A DNA stretch of 64,000 bases from Pomphorhynchus laevis (taxonomy: Eukaryota > Acanthocephala > Palaeacanthocephala > Echinorhynchida > Pomphorhynchidae), in the NCBI GenBank assembly GCA_012934845.2, contig WNNJ02000644.1:1-64000 (forward strand). The letters are read 5' to 3'. Position 1 is the stretch's first letter. Every line of letters starts with the position of its first letter. The notes under the pieces were generated by a model. That model was not told the DNA's origin. It searched no databases and saw only the letters and a list, made by a program, of their open reading frames with translations. Positions 1-11,756 of the stretch are shown one piece after another. The position numbers and the translations under genes were made by a program.

Positions 1-36
<36 letters not shown>
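1..36. repeat. (AT)n microsatellite
   Basis: An uninterrupted alternating AT run opens the window and may continue to its left. It directly abuts the first unit of the 356-bp tandem repeat. Confidence 0.95.
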
Positions 37-38
<2 letters not shown>

Positions 39-970
39 GTAAATGTTGCCAAAAACCGGAGTTCGATTACAAGTAGAGCAGACTTCCTTATCACTCCTAG
101 ACGAGCTGATGGTAGCCAGCAGCACTCATCAGTAGGGTGAACTATCATCAGTCGTTTCGGCTGCCTTGTGATATATTAAAAGGCATCGCCGAGAATTTGC
201 TTACGTGGTAGCATGGGCATTACCTCATTAAGCTAAACATGTGCTTTCCGGATCATCCAAATTTTATTCAGCAGGAATTTAACTTGCTGTCGTTGCTTGC
301 TTTCTCACAGGATCCGTTGAAGGAAACGTTTTTATAGTTTTTAAATCCGATTGAGTTAAACTGTGCTCCCGGAGCTAATAAGCTTCAGTTTATAATTGTA
401 AATGTTGCCAAAAACCGGAGTTCGATTACTAGTAGAGCAGACTTCCTTATCACTCCTAGACGAGCTGATGGTAGCCAGCAGCACTCATCAGTAGGGTGAA
501 CTACCATCAGTCGTTTCGGCTGCCTTGTGATGTATTAAAAGGCATCGCCGAGAATTTGCTTACGTGGTAGCATGGGAATTACCTCGTTAAGCTAACAATG
601 TGCTTTCCGGATCATCCAAATTTTATTCAGCAGGAATTTAACTTGCTGTCGTTGCTTGCTTTCTCACAGGATCCGTTGAAGGATACGTTTTTATAGTTTT
701 TAAATCCGATTGAGTTAAACTGTGCTCCAGGAGCTAATAAGCTTCAGTTTTATAATTGTAAATGCTGCCAAAAAACCGGAGTTCGATTACAAGTAGAGCA
801 GACTTCCTTATCACTCCTAGACGAGCTGATGGTAGCCAGCAGCACTCATCAGTAGGGTGAACTACCATCAGTCATTTCGGCTGCCTTGTGATATATTAAA
901 AGGCATCTCTGAGAATTTGCTTACGTGGTAGCATGGGCATTACCTCTTTATGCTAACCATGTGCATTCCG
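35..970 (-). repeat. 356-bp tandem repeat, about 2.6 units
   Basis: Unit starts at about 35, 391 and 752 (ataattgtaaatgttgcc, or gctgcc in the third) are nearly identical for about 356 bp; the third unit is cut off near 970. On the minus strand each unit contains GCAGCC-GAAAC, then about 20 nt, then CUGAUGA-GUGCUGC. The first arm pairs with the last. The CUGAUGGUAG that follows GAAAC in some units also pairs with a downstream CUACCAUCAG. No protein is encoded. The layout resembles the tandem terminal units of Penelope-like elements or a ribozyme-bearing satellite, but the family is not recognised. A diverged relative of the central part lies at about 31,540-31,600. Confidence 0.85.
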
Positions 971-2324
971 GATTATCCTAATTTCGATTATCCTAATCGA
1001 AAATCTTAGTGAGCATTGAACTAGGATTACAAGACCCTGAGTTGAAAATGAATAATATGGGGTTGTGTACAGGGTTTAAATGTCTCTTATGTGTTGTGGT
1101 AGGAATCCAGTAATTTCCTTAAGGGTCTGGTTCGATTTAGTTTCACAAGAATAATTTCGACAGCTTTATTACTTTGCAGAAAACTGTAGGCAAAAGTATC
1201 TCCTGAATTCCACTGAAGGACGTTAAGTGAAAAAGGGTCTTGACTAATTCTCATTGAGCTGGCCTACAAGCAACAAAGAAACAGCATAATCAGATTCGTA
1301 ATCAGAAACTAATGTGAAACTATAATTTTTTATTAAAAAACATTTATTCACTTTATCCGAAAAATACAGTGAATATGGAACCCATTTCGTTACCGTTATG
1401 AAAGTGCTCTAATTTGACAAATAAGCGAATCGATGACAGTTACCGACTAGATAATAGCTTGCCCAAATTTCTACCATTTATAGATTCGAACACCGCACGT
1501 TACACCGAATGCGAATGTGTTTATGCTACTAAGTAAGTCAATGCCGAGTAATCCAACAGAATTTAAATCGATCTATGATCGACCGACCAAGATATGCTAG
1601 AATATTGATAGCAATTTGAATAGTGATGAATAGTGTGTCCTCAAAAGATCTGCAAGAATACACATTATTTGGCTGAGAGCACTTAAGACTAAAATTTTAA
1701 AGAATCGATGATTTTAATTGATCTCTTTTGTTTAAAAAACCTTTGTGTAGAATTAAAGCAATTCAAAAATTGGTCTTTTTTGTTGATTTTGCATCATATA
1801 AGGAGCATTGAAAATGATCTTTAATTATCATCAATATCATTTAATAGCTAAAATGGACATGCATGAATCTAATGATGTAAAATTTAAGCTTTATTAAATC
1901 ATAAAAATTTTAAATTGAAAACTTAAAACCTATAGTTACTAGCAGCATGTTTCCAATATAAAAGAAGACGGTAGCGTCTGGGTGCTTGCGAAAGTATAGC
2001 TACAGTGTAAATATTTAATTAATAATCTTAGCAAAAGAATGATATCTATAAAAATGGAGTCTACTACAATTCACCAATGCTGGAAAGAATGGTGATCTTT
2101 ACGACATAACAGTGTATTTGCATAGTCTACTATATAAGTGAATGCAAATGTAATTGCAAAAGTAAAGTACTAGAATATGAAAAGGAAATCTATAATTTAC
2201 TAAATAATTGATATAAAGATTTTCAATCAGAAATCTGATTTCAATCAGATTTCTGATTGAAATCATCCTATACAGTTTTTGGTGACATTTCTTTTTCTTT
2301 TCAAAACGATAAAAAATCAAGATA
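971..2324. other. No gene seen
   Basis: AT-rich DNA without a convincing ORF, splice-consistent exon or known repeat. A perfect 17-bp-arm inverted repeat built from caatcagaaatctgatt lies near 2,224-2,259. The open frame on the minus strand here is low-complexity and not credible. Confidence 0.5.
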
Positions 2325-2560
2325 ATTAAATTTAATCAGAGGAAATACGTCATTAGCACGTATTTGGTCCCGCAGCTATGTTGGGTCGAGGAATAGAGAC
2401 CGAAACCTGATAGCAAAGTAGTTCTTCCTGATGACCTCTAATCCTTATTCTGATACAACATCTATTATTTATTAGTCAATTCATAAAAATGACGTTTATT
2501 TTAAATTTCAATTTTGAATTTTAAATTGAATAAGTTATATGAAATATTATTAATTATAAA
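2325..2560 (+). repeat. Solo Penelope-like terminal repeat
   Basis: This matches the segment that follows the Penelope-like RT fragment at 11,757. It has an AAATACG/CGTATTT hairpin, the GGTCCC...GAGACC-GAAAC region, CTGATGA-CCTCTAATCC, and then ttattagtcaattcataaaaatgac. No coding part is attached, so it is a solo copy or the remnant of a 5'-truncated insertion. Confidence 0.75.
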
Positions 2561-2654
2561 ATTTTGATTTAGCATTACTATTATTTTTATTAAATTATAA
2601 TAGCATATAATTATAATAATTTTTTAATTTCTATGAATAATAAACAATAAGGTT

Positions 2655-2890
2655 TGTATTAGAATAAGAGAACAGATAATCAAATTTCATAAGAAGAAAT
2701 ACGTCATTAGCAGGTATTTGACCCCCTGTTATGTTGGGTCGAAGGAGAGGGGCAGAAACCTGATAACATAGCAGTACATCCTAATGACCCATACTCCTTA
2801 TTTTGATACAACGTCTGCTATTTGTTAGTCAATTCATAAAAATTGACTTTTATTTTAAATTTCAATTTTAAGTTTAACTTGATATAAGTT
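2655..2890 (+). repeat. Solo Penelope-like terminal repeat, diverged
   Basis: A second copy of the same terminal repeat, about 340 bp after the first, in the same orientation. The GAAACCTGATAACATAGCAG block and the ttgttagtcaattcataaaaa block are retained. The CTGATGA box reads CTAATGA here, so this copy is older than its neighbour. Confidence 0.7.
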
Positions 2891-4785
2891 CTATGAAATC
2901 TTATATAAAAATTATTAATTATTTATCATTATTTATTATTTAATTATTTAAATTTTATTTATAAATAAAATACGTATACTCAGTTACCTAACCAGATTAC
3001 TAAAGCTATCAAAAAGGTTTTGATAGTTTTATTTTTTAGTTTTGATAGTTTTATATTTTAATTTTTTAAAATAAAAATTAATTCTTATTTAAAATTTTAA
3101 TTATAAATTTATGGTTATATAAATATAAATTGCATAAAATCTTATATAATTATTTATTATTTATATTTATTTATCTTTATTTTTAACAAATATACAGACA
3201 TTATATATAATGTAATTATATATAATATATAATATTATATATAATGTTATATTACTAAAGTTTGTGAATTCAAGATGATGCAAGTTTTTATTTTTATGTT
3301 ATAAAAATAAAAATGCATGTTCTGTAGCTTGAATGTTTACACGATTCATCACAAAAATTCGTTGTTAATTTTTATTAATTAATTTTTATTTTGACGAATT
3401 GTAAAATACAACATCTTGACGGAATTAAACTTTTAATTAAATAAATTCGATACTGCAATTATTTGAAAAGGTACTCTGCTCATTAGCCGTACGAACGATT
3501 ACAAACAACTGGATTATAGGAACCGAAAGTAACTAAAAGTAACCGTCAGTTATTTTCAAGGAACTGAAAATAACTGACGATGAAAGACTTAAATGCGGAT
3601 TGAAAAGGTTCGGATTGATGGCACCTACTGACTAAAGACGTACTATCTCGAGAGAAACGTATAAACGTATATTGTCGAAACTTCAAAAGTTTCGACAATA
3701 TCTTAATATAAAAATCAATAAAGCCGATAAAAGCAACACAACTGGTTCTAGCGATAATAATGATGGGAAACTATGATACAATTGGATTTAATATAATGTG
3801 TGTGTCAAGGATTATTATATTTCTTTTAATTCAATAATTATTTTATAATTTTTTTTTAATTTTTTAACGATTTAAATTAAATCAAATTTTAGGGTAATCA
3901 CGAAACGTAGTGATACAAGCTGCAAATAAATTATCCTTCAGTAAAATCTTGTGAAAAAAGAATCTTACAAGGGAACATTTCGCCGTTAGATTTATTTGTG
4001 CCGATAAGCAATACAATCAGTTAATCTATAAGATTAGAAATTTTTAAAGTTAAATTAAATGAATCAAGAATCTGTTAATATTATTCTATTAATTATATAT
4101 TCGACCTTTTAATACTTAATTATTATTAAATAATAATATATTATTTTTTATTTTAATTAAAAAATTAAAATAAATATATAATTATTTATTTAAGTAACAA
4201 ATGTAGGGTTCTAGTTATGTATTTATAATTGTAGTAATAACCAAATTTTAGTTGTTAATACGATGGTAATAGCAATATTTAGAATTTAAACCAATTTTTT
4301 CGATAATAAAACCTCTTTTTGTCCCCATAATTCATAAAAGGTAACAAGTCGCAAGTAATGTGAGTACTAATCAACAAATGTAGATTATTAATTAAAAGCT
4401 GTGTGTGATTAAAAAATAAAAGCTTTATTGAAATAAAATTGATTAATTTAAAGATTAATCAATTAGTTAAGAATTAATTAGTACATAGATTTAATTTGTT
4501 AAATTTACAGCACAATTTCATGAATGAACATGAATAATTTAAAATTTCATTTTTAAAGTTGAAATTGTATCTGTTGTATCTGGTTTATACATTGGTTACG
4601 TAAATAATGTTAAGTATAATATTGTTAATGTTTAATTTGAAGTATTTATTTTCAAATTAGAAATAATTAATCTGGAAGAAATATGTAACAACTTTTATTT
4701 ACAACACAGGCAGGAAAACAGGCTAAAACTGAAATGATTTAATAAAAACATTTTTGGGAAGCTTAACTCGCGATGCACCTACCAC
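2891..4785. other. AT-rich DNA, no gene seen
   Basis: Long A/T-dominated stretch with short direct and inverted repeats (for example gataaaactatc-like motifs near 3,005-3,050, a ttcgacaatat inverted pair near 3,672-3,702). I see no credible ORF, exon or RNA gene. Confidence 0.5.
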
Positions 4786-4789
4786 AGAG

Positions 4790-4905
4790 ACCTTGCCCCT
4801 CCCCGAATAGAGCGTTTCGACCTTAACTCTGATACTCATAGCTACAGGGTGTTATCATCAGTATAGCTCTGTAGCTACACAACTTGAACGGTACTAGATC
4901 CCTCT
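4790..4905 (-). repeat. Dispersed repeat with hammerhead-like core order
   Basis: Read on the minus strand it carries CTGATGATAACAC, about 25 nt, then AAGGTCGAAACG and GGGGAGG. A homologous copy on the plus strand lies at about 34,905-35,040 (gttgtgt.gctacag, CTGATGATACCAC, AAGGTCGAAACG, ttgggaggctag). An inverted pair TAGCTACAG/CTGTAGCTA flanks the CTGATGA box. The order CUGAUGA...GAAAC is that of a hammerhead ribozyme; activity is not shown. Confidence 0.6.
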
Positions 4906-5330
4906 CTCAGAAATTCTCTAAGCACACGCTACTTCACTGATTAAACAGCCTTACATCTAAGCTTATACCTATACCTTATATCAAAGTTATTGATAGTTAT
5001 TATTATCAAATGTACCAAATCAAAGTTAGCAACTATTAAGTCAAAGTTATTAATAAAATTATCATTATAAATTTATTGGAGTGTATTTTTTTGCAATTTA
5101 GTCGTTGTGTAAAAAGATTTTAAACAGATTTTTCTGAATCTGTTTAAAATAGGCTGATTTTTTCTAAATATTATTTTACATTTAATAAAAGCTTTATTGT
5201 ACAACGCAAATGTTTTTGTTACATAATAATTTACATTATAATTTGATGTAACAGCATTTTTGAATGCAAATTTAAAATGTGCAGAGTATTTGTCGAAAGA
5301 CAGAGACAAAATGTAATTGTAAAATGTAAT

Positions 5331-8300
5331 TGTTGAGTCATTGAAATCGTCTTGTTGGTAGTCGGTTGAATTTCATTTTGTTGAGATATTTCCGGACCTC
5401 ATCGACTAACTTGTATTTTAGCTGGCTACATAATAGCTTCAGCTATCAGGTCGCATTACGACAGAAAGCATGCTGTCCAGACAACTCCACAGAGCGGGAC
5501 TCATCAGTGGACGTCTCTGTATCATCGTTGTTTCGTCCCTCAGCATGCACTATATTGACGATACACATGGTGGTCCTCCATCAGATTGAAATGAGTCATT
5601 GAAATCGTCTTGTTGGTAGTCGGTTGAATTTCATTTTGTTGAGATATTTCCGGACCTCATCGACTAACTTTTATTTTAGCTGGCTACATAATAGCTTCAG
5701 CTATCAGGTCGCATAACGAGAGAAAGCATGCTGTCCAGACAACTCCACAGAGCGGAACTCATCAGTGGACGTATCTGTGTCATCGTTGTTTCGTCCCTCA
5801 GCATGCACTTTATTGACGATACACATGGTGGTCCTCCATCAGATTGAAATGAGCCATTGAAATCGTCTTGTTGGTAGTCGGTTGAATTTCATTTTGTTGA
5901 GATATTTCCGAACTTCATCGACTAACCTGTATTTTAGCTGGCTACATAATAGCTTCAGCTATCAGGTCGCATTACGACAGAAAGCATGCTGTTCAGACAA
6001 CTCTACAAAGCGGAATTCATCAGTGGACGTCTCTGTATCATCGTTGTTTCGTCCCTCAGCATGCACTATATTGACGATACACATAGTGGTCCTCCATCAG
6101 ATTGAAATGAGTCATTGAAATCGTCTTGTTGGTAGTCGGTTGAATTTCATTTTGTTGAGATATTTCCGGACCTCATCGACTAACTTGTATTTTAACTGGT
6201 TACATAATAGCTTCAGCTATCAGGTCGCATTACGACAGAAAGCATGCTGTACAGACAACTCCACAGAGCGGGACTCATCAGTGGACGTCTCTGTATCATC
6301 GTTGTTTCGTCCCTCAGCATGCACTATATTGACGATACACATGGTGGTCCTCCATCAGATTGAAATGAGTCATTGAAATCGTCTTGTTGGTAGTCGGTTG
6401 AATTTCATTTTGTTGAGATATTTCCGGACCTCATCGACTAACTTTTATTTTAGCTGGCTACATAATAGCTTCAGCTATCAGGTCGCATAACGAGAGAAAG
6501 CATGCTGTCCAGACAACTCCACAGAGCGGAACTCATCAGTGGACGTATCTGTGTCATCGTTGTTTCGTCCCTCAGCATGCACTTTATTGACGATACACAT
6601 GGTGGTCCTCTATCAGATTGAAATGAGCCATTGAAATCGTCTTGTTGGTAGTCGGTTGAATTTCATTTTGTTGAGATATTTCCGAACTTCATCGACTAAC
6701 CTGTATTTTAGCTGGCTACATAATAGCTTCAGCTATCAGGTCGCATTACGACAGAAAGCATGCTGTTCAGACAACTCTACAAAGCGGAATTCATCAGTGG
6801 ACGTCTCTGTATCATCGTTGTTTCGTCCCTCAGCATGCACTATATTGACGATACACATGGTGGTCCTCCATCAGATTGAAATGAGTCATTGAAATCGTCT
6901 TGTTGGTAGTCGGTTGAATTTCATTTTGTTGAGATATTTCCGGACCTCATCGACTAACTTGTATTTTAGCTGACTACATAATAGCTTCAGCTATCAGGTC
7001 GCATTACGACAGAAAGCATGCTGTCCAGACAACTCCACAGAGCGGGACTCATCAGTGGACGTATCTGTATCATCGTTGTTTCGTCCCTCAGCATGCACTA
7101 TATTGACGATACATATGGTGGTCCTCAATCAGATTGAAATGAGTCATTGAAATCGTCTTGTTGGTAGTCGGTTGAATTTCATTTTGTTGAGATATTTCCG
7201 GACCTCATCGACTAACTTTTATTTTAGCTGGCTACATAATAGCTTCAGCTATCAGGTCGCATTACGACAGAAAGCATGCTGTCCAGACAACTCCACAGAG
7301 CAGGACTCGTCAGTGGACGTCTCTGTATCATCGTTTGCTTTCATGCTTTCTGTTGTAATGCGACCTGATAGCTGAAGCTATTATGTAGCCAGTTAAAATA
7401 CAAGTTAGTCGATGAGGTCCGGAAATATCTCAACAAAATGAAATTCAACCGACTACCAACAAGACGATTTCAATGACTCATTTCAATCTGATGGAGGACC
7501 ACCATGTGTATCGTCAATATAGTGCATGCTGAGGGACGAAACAACGATGATACAGAGACGTCCACTGATGAGTCCCGCTCTGTGGAGTTGTCTGGACAGC
7601 ATGCTTTCTGTCGTAATGCGACCTGATAGCTGAAGCTATTATGTAGCCAGCTAAAATACAAGTTAGTCGAAGAGGTTCGGAAATATCTCAATAAAATGAA
7701 ATTCAACCGACTTCCAACAAGGCGATTTCAATGCTTCATTTCAATCTGATGGAGGACCACCCTGTTTATCGTTAATTTAGTGCATGCTGAGGGACGAAAC
7801 AAAAATGATACAGGGACGTCCACTGATGAGTCACGCCCTGTGGAGTTGTCTGGACAGCATGCTTTTTGACGTAATGCGACCTGATAGCTTAAGCTATTAT
7901 GTAGCCAGCTAAAATACAAGTTAATCGAAGAGGTCCGGAAATATCTCAACAAAATGAAATTCAACCGACTACCAACAAGACGATTTCAATGACTCATTTC
8001 AATCTGATGGAGGACCACCATGTGTATCGTCAATATAGTGCATGCTGAGGGACGAAACAACGATGATACAGAGACGTCCACTGATGAGTCCCGCTCTGTG
8101 GAGTTGTTTGGACAGCATGCTTTCTGTCGGAATGCGACCTGATAGCTAAAGCTATTATGTAGCCAGCTAAAATACAAGTTAGTCGATGAGGTCCGGAAAT
8201 ATCTCAACAAAATGAAATTCAACCGACTACCAACAAGACGATTTCAATGACTCATTTCAATCTGATGGAGGACCACCATATGTATCGTCAATATAGTGCA

Positions 8301-8471
8301 CGCTGAGGGACGAAACAACGATGATACAGATACGTCCACTGATGAGTCCCGCTCTGTGGAGTTGTCTGGACAGCATGCTTTCTGTCGTAATGCGACCTGA
8401 TAGCTGAAGCTATTATGTAGCCAGCTAAAATACAATTTAGTCGATGAGGTCCGGAAATATCTCAACAAAAT
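5331..8471. repeat. 258-bp satellite array with central inversion
   Basis: Eight plus-oriented units begin at 5,366, 5,624, 5,882, 6,140, 6,398, 6,656, 6,914 and 7,172, exactly 258 bp apart. Near 7,340 the array flips, and one partial plus four minus-oriented units continue to 8,470. Units 5,624/6,398 share private variants, as do 5,882/6,656 and 5,366/6,140/6,914, giving a 774-bp three-unit higher-order repeat. Because 258 is a multiple of three, each unit keeps the same short 78-codon open frame; I regard that as a by-product, not a gene. Each unit holds GGGAC-GAAAC...CUGAUGA-GUCCC on the strand opposite to its short frame. Confidence 0.95.
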
Positions 8472-8559
8472 GTAATTTTTATAATAAAAGTAAACGACTT
8501 GTTGAATGTGACTCAGTTATTCTGAAAACAGCGCAAAAATAAAAGTGGTGTCACAAACA

Positions 8560-9300
8560 TTGCCATAAATTTGTAGAAAATCATTACGTCTTTTCTAAGA
8601 AGTGTGGACATAGGTTTGCTTTATCCAGATGAAATCTGCTGTATCGAACGTGATTGCTCCCAAAAAATGTAAAACTTACGAAACCGGATTGAGAGAAATT
8701 GATCTTAAAAGTTGTAGTTCGAGACTAGCAAATCAACTTCAGTGTTGCGTGAACAACATTTCCAAGGCAAAATTGATATAATCTTACTATAATCATCCGA
8801 TAAAGATACTTCTTAATTTAACATGTTAAAGTAGCTAGAGCTTTACTTTGGTTATTTACAATTCTACTACAATCTGAGGGTCATCATTTAACAAATAATG
8901 AATTTCATGATGTTTCAAACTGCAGGTATGATTTGACGCCATCAAATTTAAAATGTATTAAGTGTGATTGTGTTGCTCCTGTTGATGCAAGTCATGCCTT
9001 ATCGTGCAAAAAAAGGATTTTGCCGAGTATTAGACATAATATGATCCGAGATTGTTTCCCCGAGAATTGCGGGATGCTTATCAAGACGTAGGAATTAAAC
9101 TTCATCTAGACAAGGTTGACCATATTATTAAGTTTTCGTCAATAACGGCAGGAAACCGTGAAACTCGGCTAGATATAGTTTCATTGTTTGAGCGGAAATC
9201 AGCGGGCATTCTTTGATGTTAGTGTTTTCAGTAATTTTGTGCACTCTATAAATAAATAATTTCTTAATAAATAATAAATAGGTAAATAAGCTGGAGAACA
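8560..9300 (+). pseudogene. Retroelement C-terminal relic (RHN-x-IRD type)
   Basis: The plus strand translates, with breaks, into RYDLTPSNLKCIKCDC, then DASHALSCKKRILPSIRHN, MIRDCF, and later RLDIVSLFERKSAG and FDVSVFSNF. This C-x2-C, HALSC, RHN-IRD, FERK/FDV pattern is familiar from many invertebrate predicted proteins of reverse-transcriptase type, downstream of the RT. I recognise the pattern but not the exact clade. Several stops and shifts make it a dead fossil. The fragment at 29,522-29,833 probably belongs to the following part of a related protein. Confidence 0.5.
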
Positions 9301-9589
9301 AAACGAAAAAATTAATTAAGGACATTATTTTGAGTTTATTTCAGTGATTATTCAGTCTTTCTTATCCTGTAGTGGGATCAGTTACCGAAAGTTAATTGAT
9401 CGAGTTAACGATCACCAAAGTGATCGAAAGTTAACGCGCCACCTTGCAATCGAGCTACCCAGGGTATGCACCCACCTAAGGTTCCATTTGTGGAGCACTC
9501 TAATCGGTAATCTCAACATGATGAGCTTACTCGATGTGTAAAGAATCGGAGTGGTTGAGTAAGTTAAATGAAACAGGGAGTAGATATTG
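9301..9589. other. No gene seen
   Basis: A short ORF on the plus strand (MIIQSFLSCSGISYRK...) has no recognisable domain and is probably chance, or part of the flanking relics. It contains a gttaacgatcaccaaagtgatcgaaagttaac inverted motif. Confidence 0.4.
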
Positions 9590-10760
9590 TAGTTTCAGCT
9601 TTTGTTTTAGTTGCAGAGGCATCATTAAAGGCAATCATCCGCGTCTTGGATGGTTTGAAAGGAAGATTCAATGGGGCACTAGATAGTTTAATCTTACGTA
9701 GAATCGGCTAACTTTAGAGACTACATTCTTGCACCTACGTCCAGAGAACAGGAATGTGATATAGTCAGCATATACCTTAGATGTTGTTCACACAGCAGAG
9801 GTTTAAACAAGATAATAGAAGCAGCAAGATACAAGATTGGAGGAAGAGAAACCCTTGCGGAACATCTGTATGGGGTAGAACTGACGTGAATAAGGTCGTC
9901 TTCATAAAGAAAAGCTTGGTTTCCAACAATATTTCATTTATGTAAACAATTCTGCAAGGAAAATCGAGATACCTGAGAAAAGATATAACAAATGAATAGA
10001 GGTACAATCAAATGCAGCGTAGAAGTCGATAAAAACGGCCATACAAAGCTGATGTTTGTTATCATGGCAGAACCGAAGCATTTCCACTATTGCTGAATGA
10101 ACCGAATGATCTTTAACTAACCCACGAAAATTTGGTGGGATCAAATTTTGCATAATTAAATAGTAGCGGATTTTACGAGAAAGCGCGTTTTTTAGATAGA
10201 GATGAGGGAATTTTGATTTGAGATGGTTTGCAGGTTTTAATAACATGTGACCGTATTGTAACAGCGATATTTTATCTCTTACTATCTGCTATAAGCTAAA
10301 ATACTCAACTGAAGATTGGTGCGCTGGTTTTAGAGGTTCGCGGTGATGAACCAAAGAGTTCAGGATATCCGTCATAGATTAGTCCCTACTCCGGAAGTCA
10401 CCCCAAACTTTTCTTTCTTGAATATCATTCAAAGAAGTCTAAGGGATGAAGGCATGTAATCTTTCGAACGTTTGTCTAAAGAAAACAGAGATATTAGGAA
10501 GGTGCAATATTTTAGCTAGGATCTTAAGTTTTGTCGAAGTGGGGTTGAAAACTATATTTAAGGGTAGTCGAAAGGTTCCTGGTTGCTTGCTCATGGTAGC
10601 TTGCTGCGACAAATTCGCATTGTAGACAACAGAGAGGAGTTCAATAGCCGCCTGGAAACATGCCACTATATTTTGATCAAATTGGAATCTCATTAAATGT
10701 AGGGTATCTTCCTCTAATATCCACCTAAATATACCATGTGAGGTGTTGATATTGGCATCA
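9590..10760 (-). pseudogene. Degenerate non-LTR (LINE) reverse transcriptase
   Basis: On the minus strand broken frames give HSVHSAIVEMLRF, then VFIDFYAAFD (RT motif A), DVPQGFL (the PQG motif), and YADYITFLF in place of the YADD catalytic box, in the correct order over about 500 bp. The upstream frame at 10,693-10,439 may be its fingers region. The element lies head-on to the plus-strand relic before it. The damage indicates an old LINE, CR1/Jockey-like at best; the clade is not certain. Confidence 0.65.
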
Positions 10761-11029
10761 GTAAAATGTTAAATAGCGAGTTTATTGATGATATATTAAT
10801 TAAGTAATCGTTCCTTGCACTGCGAATTTGATTCAACGACTGTAGTTGAATTCGCAAAGTATTATAGTTTTAATTTTATGAAAATAAATAAAAGCTAATA
10901 ATCTAATAATTTATAAATTATTAGACCTTTGAATTATAAATTTATAATTTGTTAAAACCTAAAATACTTTATTTTAATAATTATATCCTATAATTCAATT
11001 ATCCTCTAATTCTAATTTATATCCTCTAT
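10761..11029. other. AT-rich spacer
   Basis: Nothing recognisable; it leads into the Penelope-like fragment without a clear boundary. Confidence 0.4.
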
Positions 11030-11750
11030 CTAAAAAAATTAAGCCATCAAGTAAATATAAATATATGAATAAAATTGAATTAATAGAATCCTTAAATATT
11101 TTGATAAATCAAAATTCTTTAAAAGTAGGGACATCTATATTTAGACAAATAAAAAGTGTTCAAATGGGTGGTAATAGTAGCCCAATTATAGCTGACTTAT
11201 TTGTAAGCTTTGTAGAATATGAATTTGTTCATAACTGTGTGAAAATAAATGTAAATTATTTAAAGATATGAAATATATTTTCGATATATTGATGATATAT
11301 GTGTATGTAATTCTAATAATTTGTATTCAATTAGTGAACAAATTTATCCAGAAAGCCTTATACTTAACAAAAGCAATATTAATGATAAAGAAGGTGTATA
11401 TCTAGATATGAACATTAAATTAACATTAACTAAAACTACTATTAATTTATATCGTAAAGATGACATATTTAAATTTACAAGAAACATATTTTTGCATGAG
11501 CATTCATGCATACCATATAATATAAAATATAATACATTAATAATGAAATTTTAAGAATAGCCATAATATGTAATGATATTGGCTTTCTTCAAAATCAATT
11601 AAATAATTTAATAGATACATATTTTAAACTAGGTTACTATAAAAATAACATCAAGCAGAAAATAGTAAAATATATAAATCAACACAATAATATAAAGAAT
11701 AAATTTAAACTCTTAAGTGGCAAATTTTTATGGATGGATAATAAATAATA
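11030..11750 (+). mobile_element. Penelope-like (Naiad-type) 3' coding fragment
   Basis: This is a 5'-truncated copy of the element at 20.5-23.2 kb, about 90 percent identical by eye. It begins at KYKYM(N/D)KIELIESLNIL and includes VGTSIFRQIKSVQMGGNSSP and the YIDDICV catalytic box in a shifted frame. It ends with the HEHSCIPYNIKYNT tail. About three frame changes or stops break it. The terminal repeat follows directly, which shows that the solo repeats elsewhere belong to this family. Confidence 0.85.
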
Positions 11751-11756
11751 TACTGT

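Noticed and set aside
2099-2320. 73-codon minus-strand ORF
   Set aside because: Aromatic- and Ile-rich low-complexity translation of AT-rich DNA with no domain and no splice context.
5366-8468. Repeated 78-codon ORFs in the satellite as a gene family
   Set aside because: The units are exactly periodic DNA repeats of 258 bp with nearly identical non-coding gaps; the frame is kept only because the period is divisible by three.
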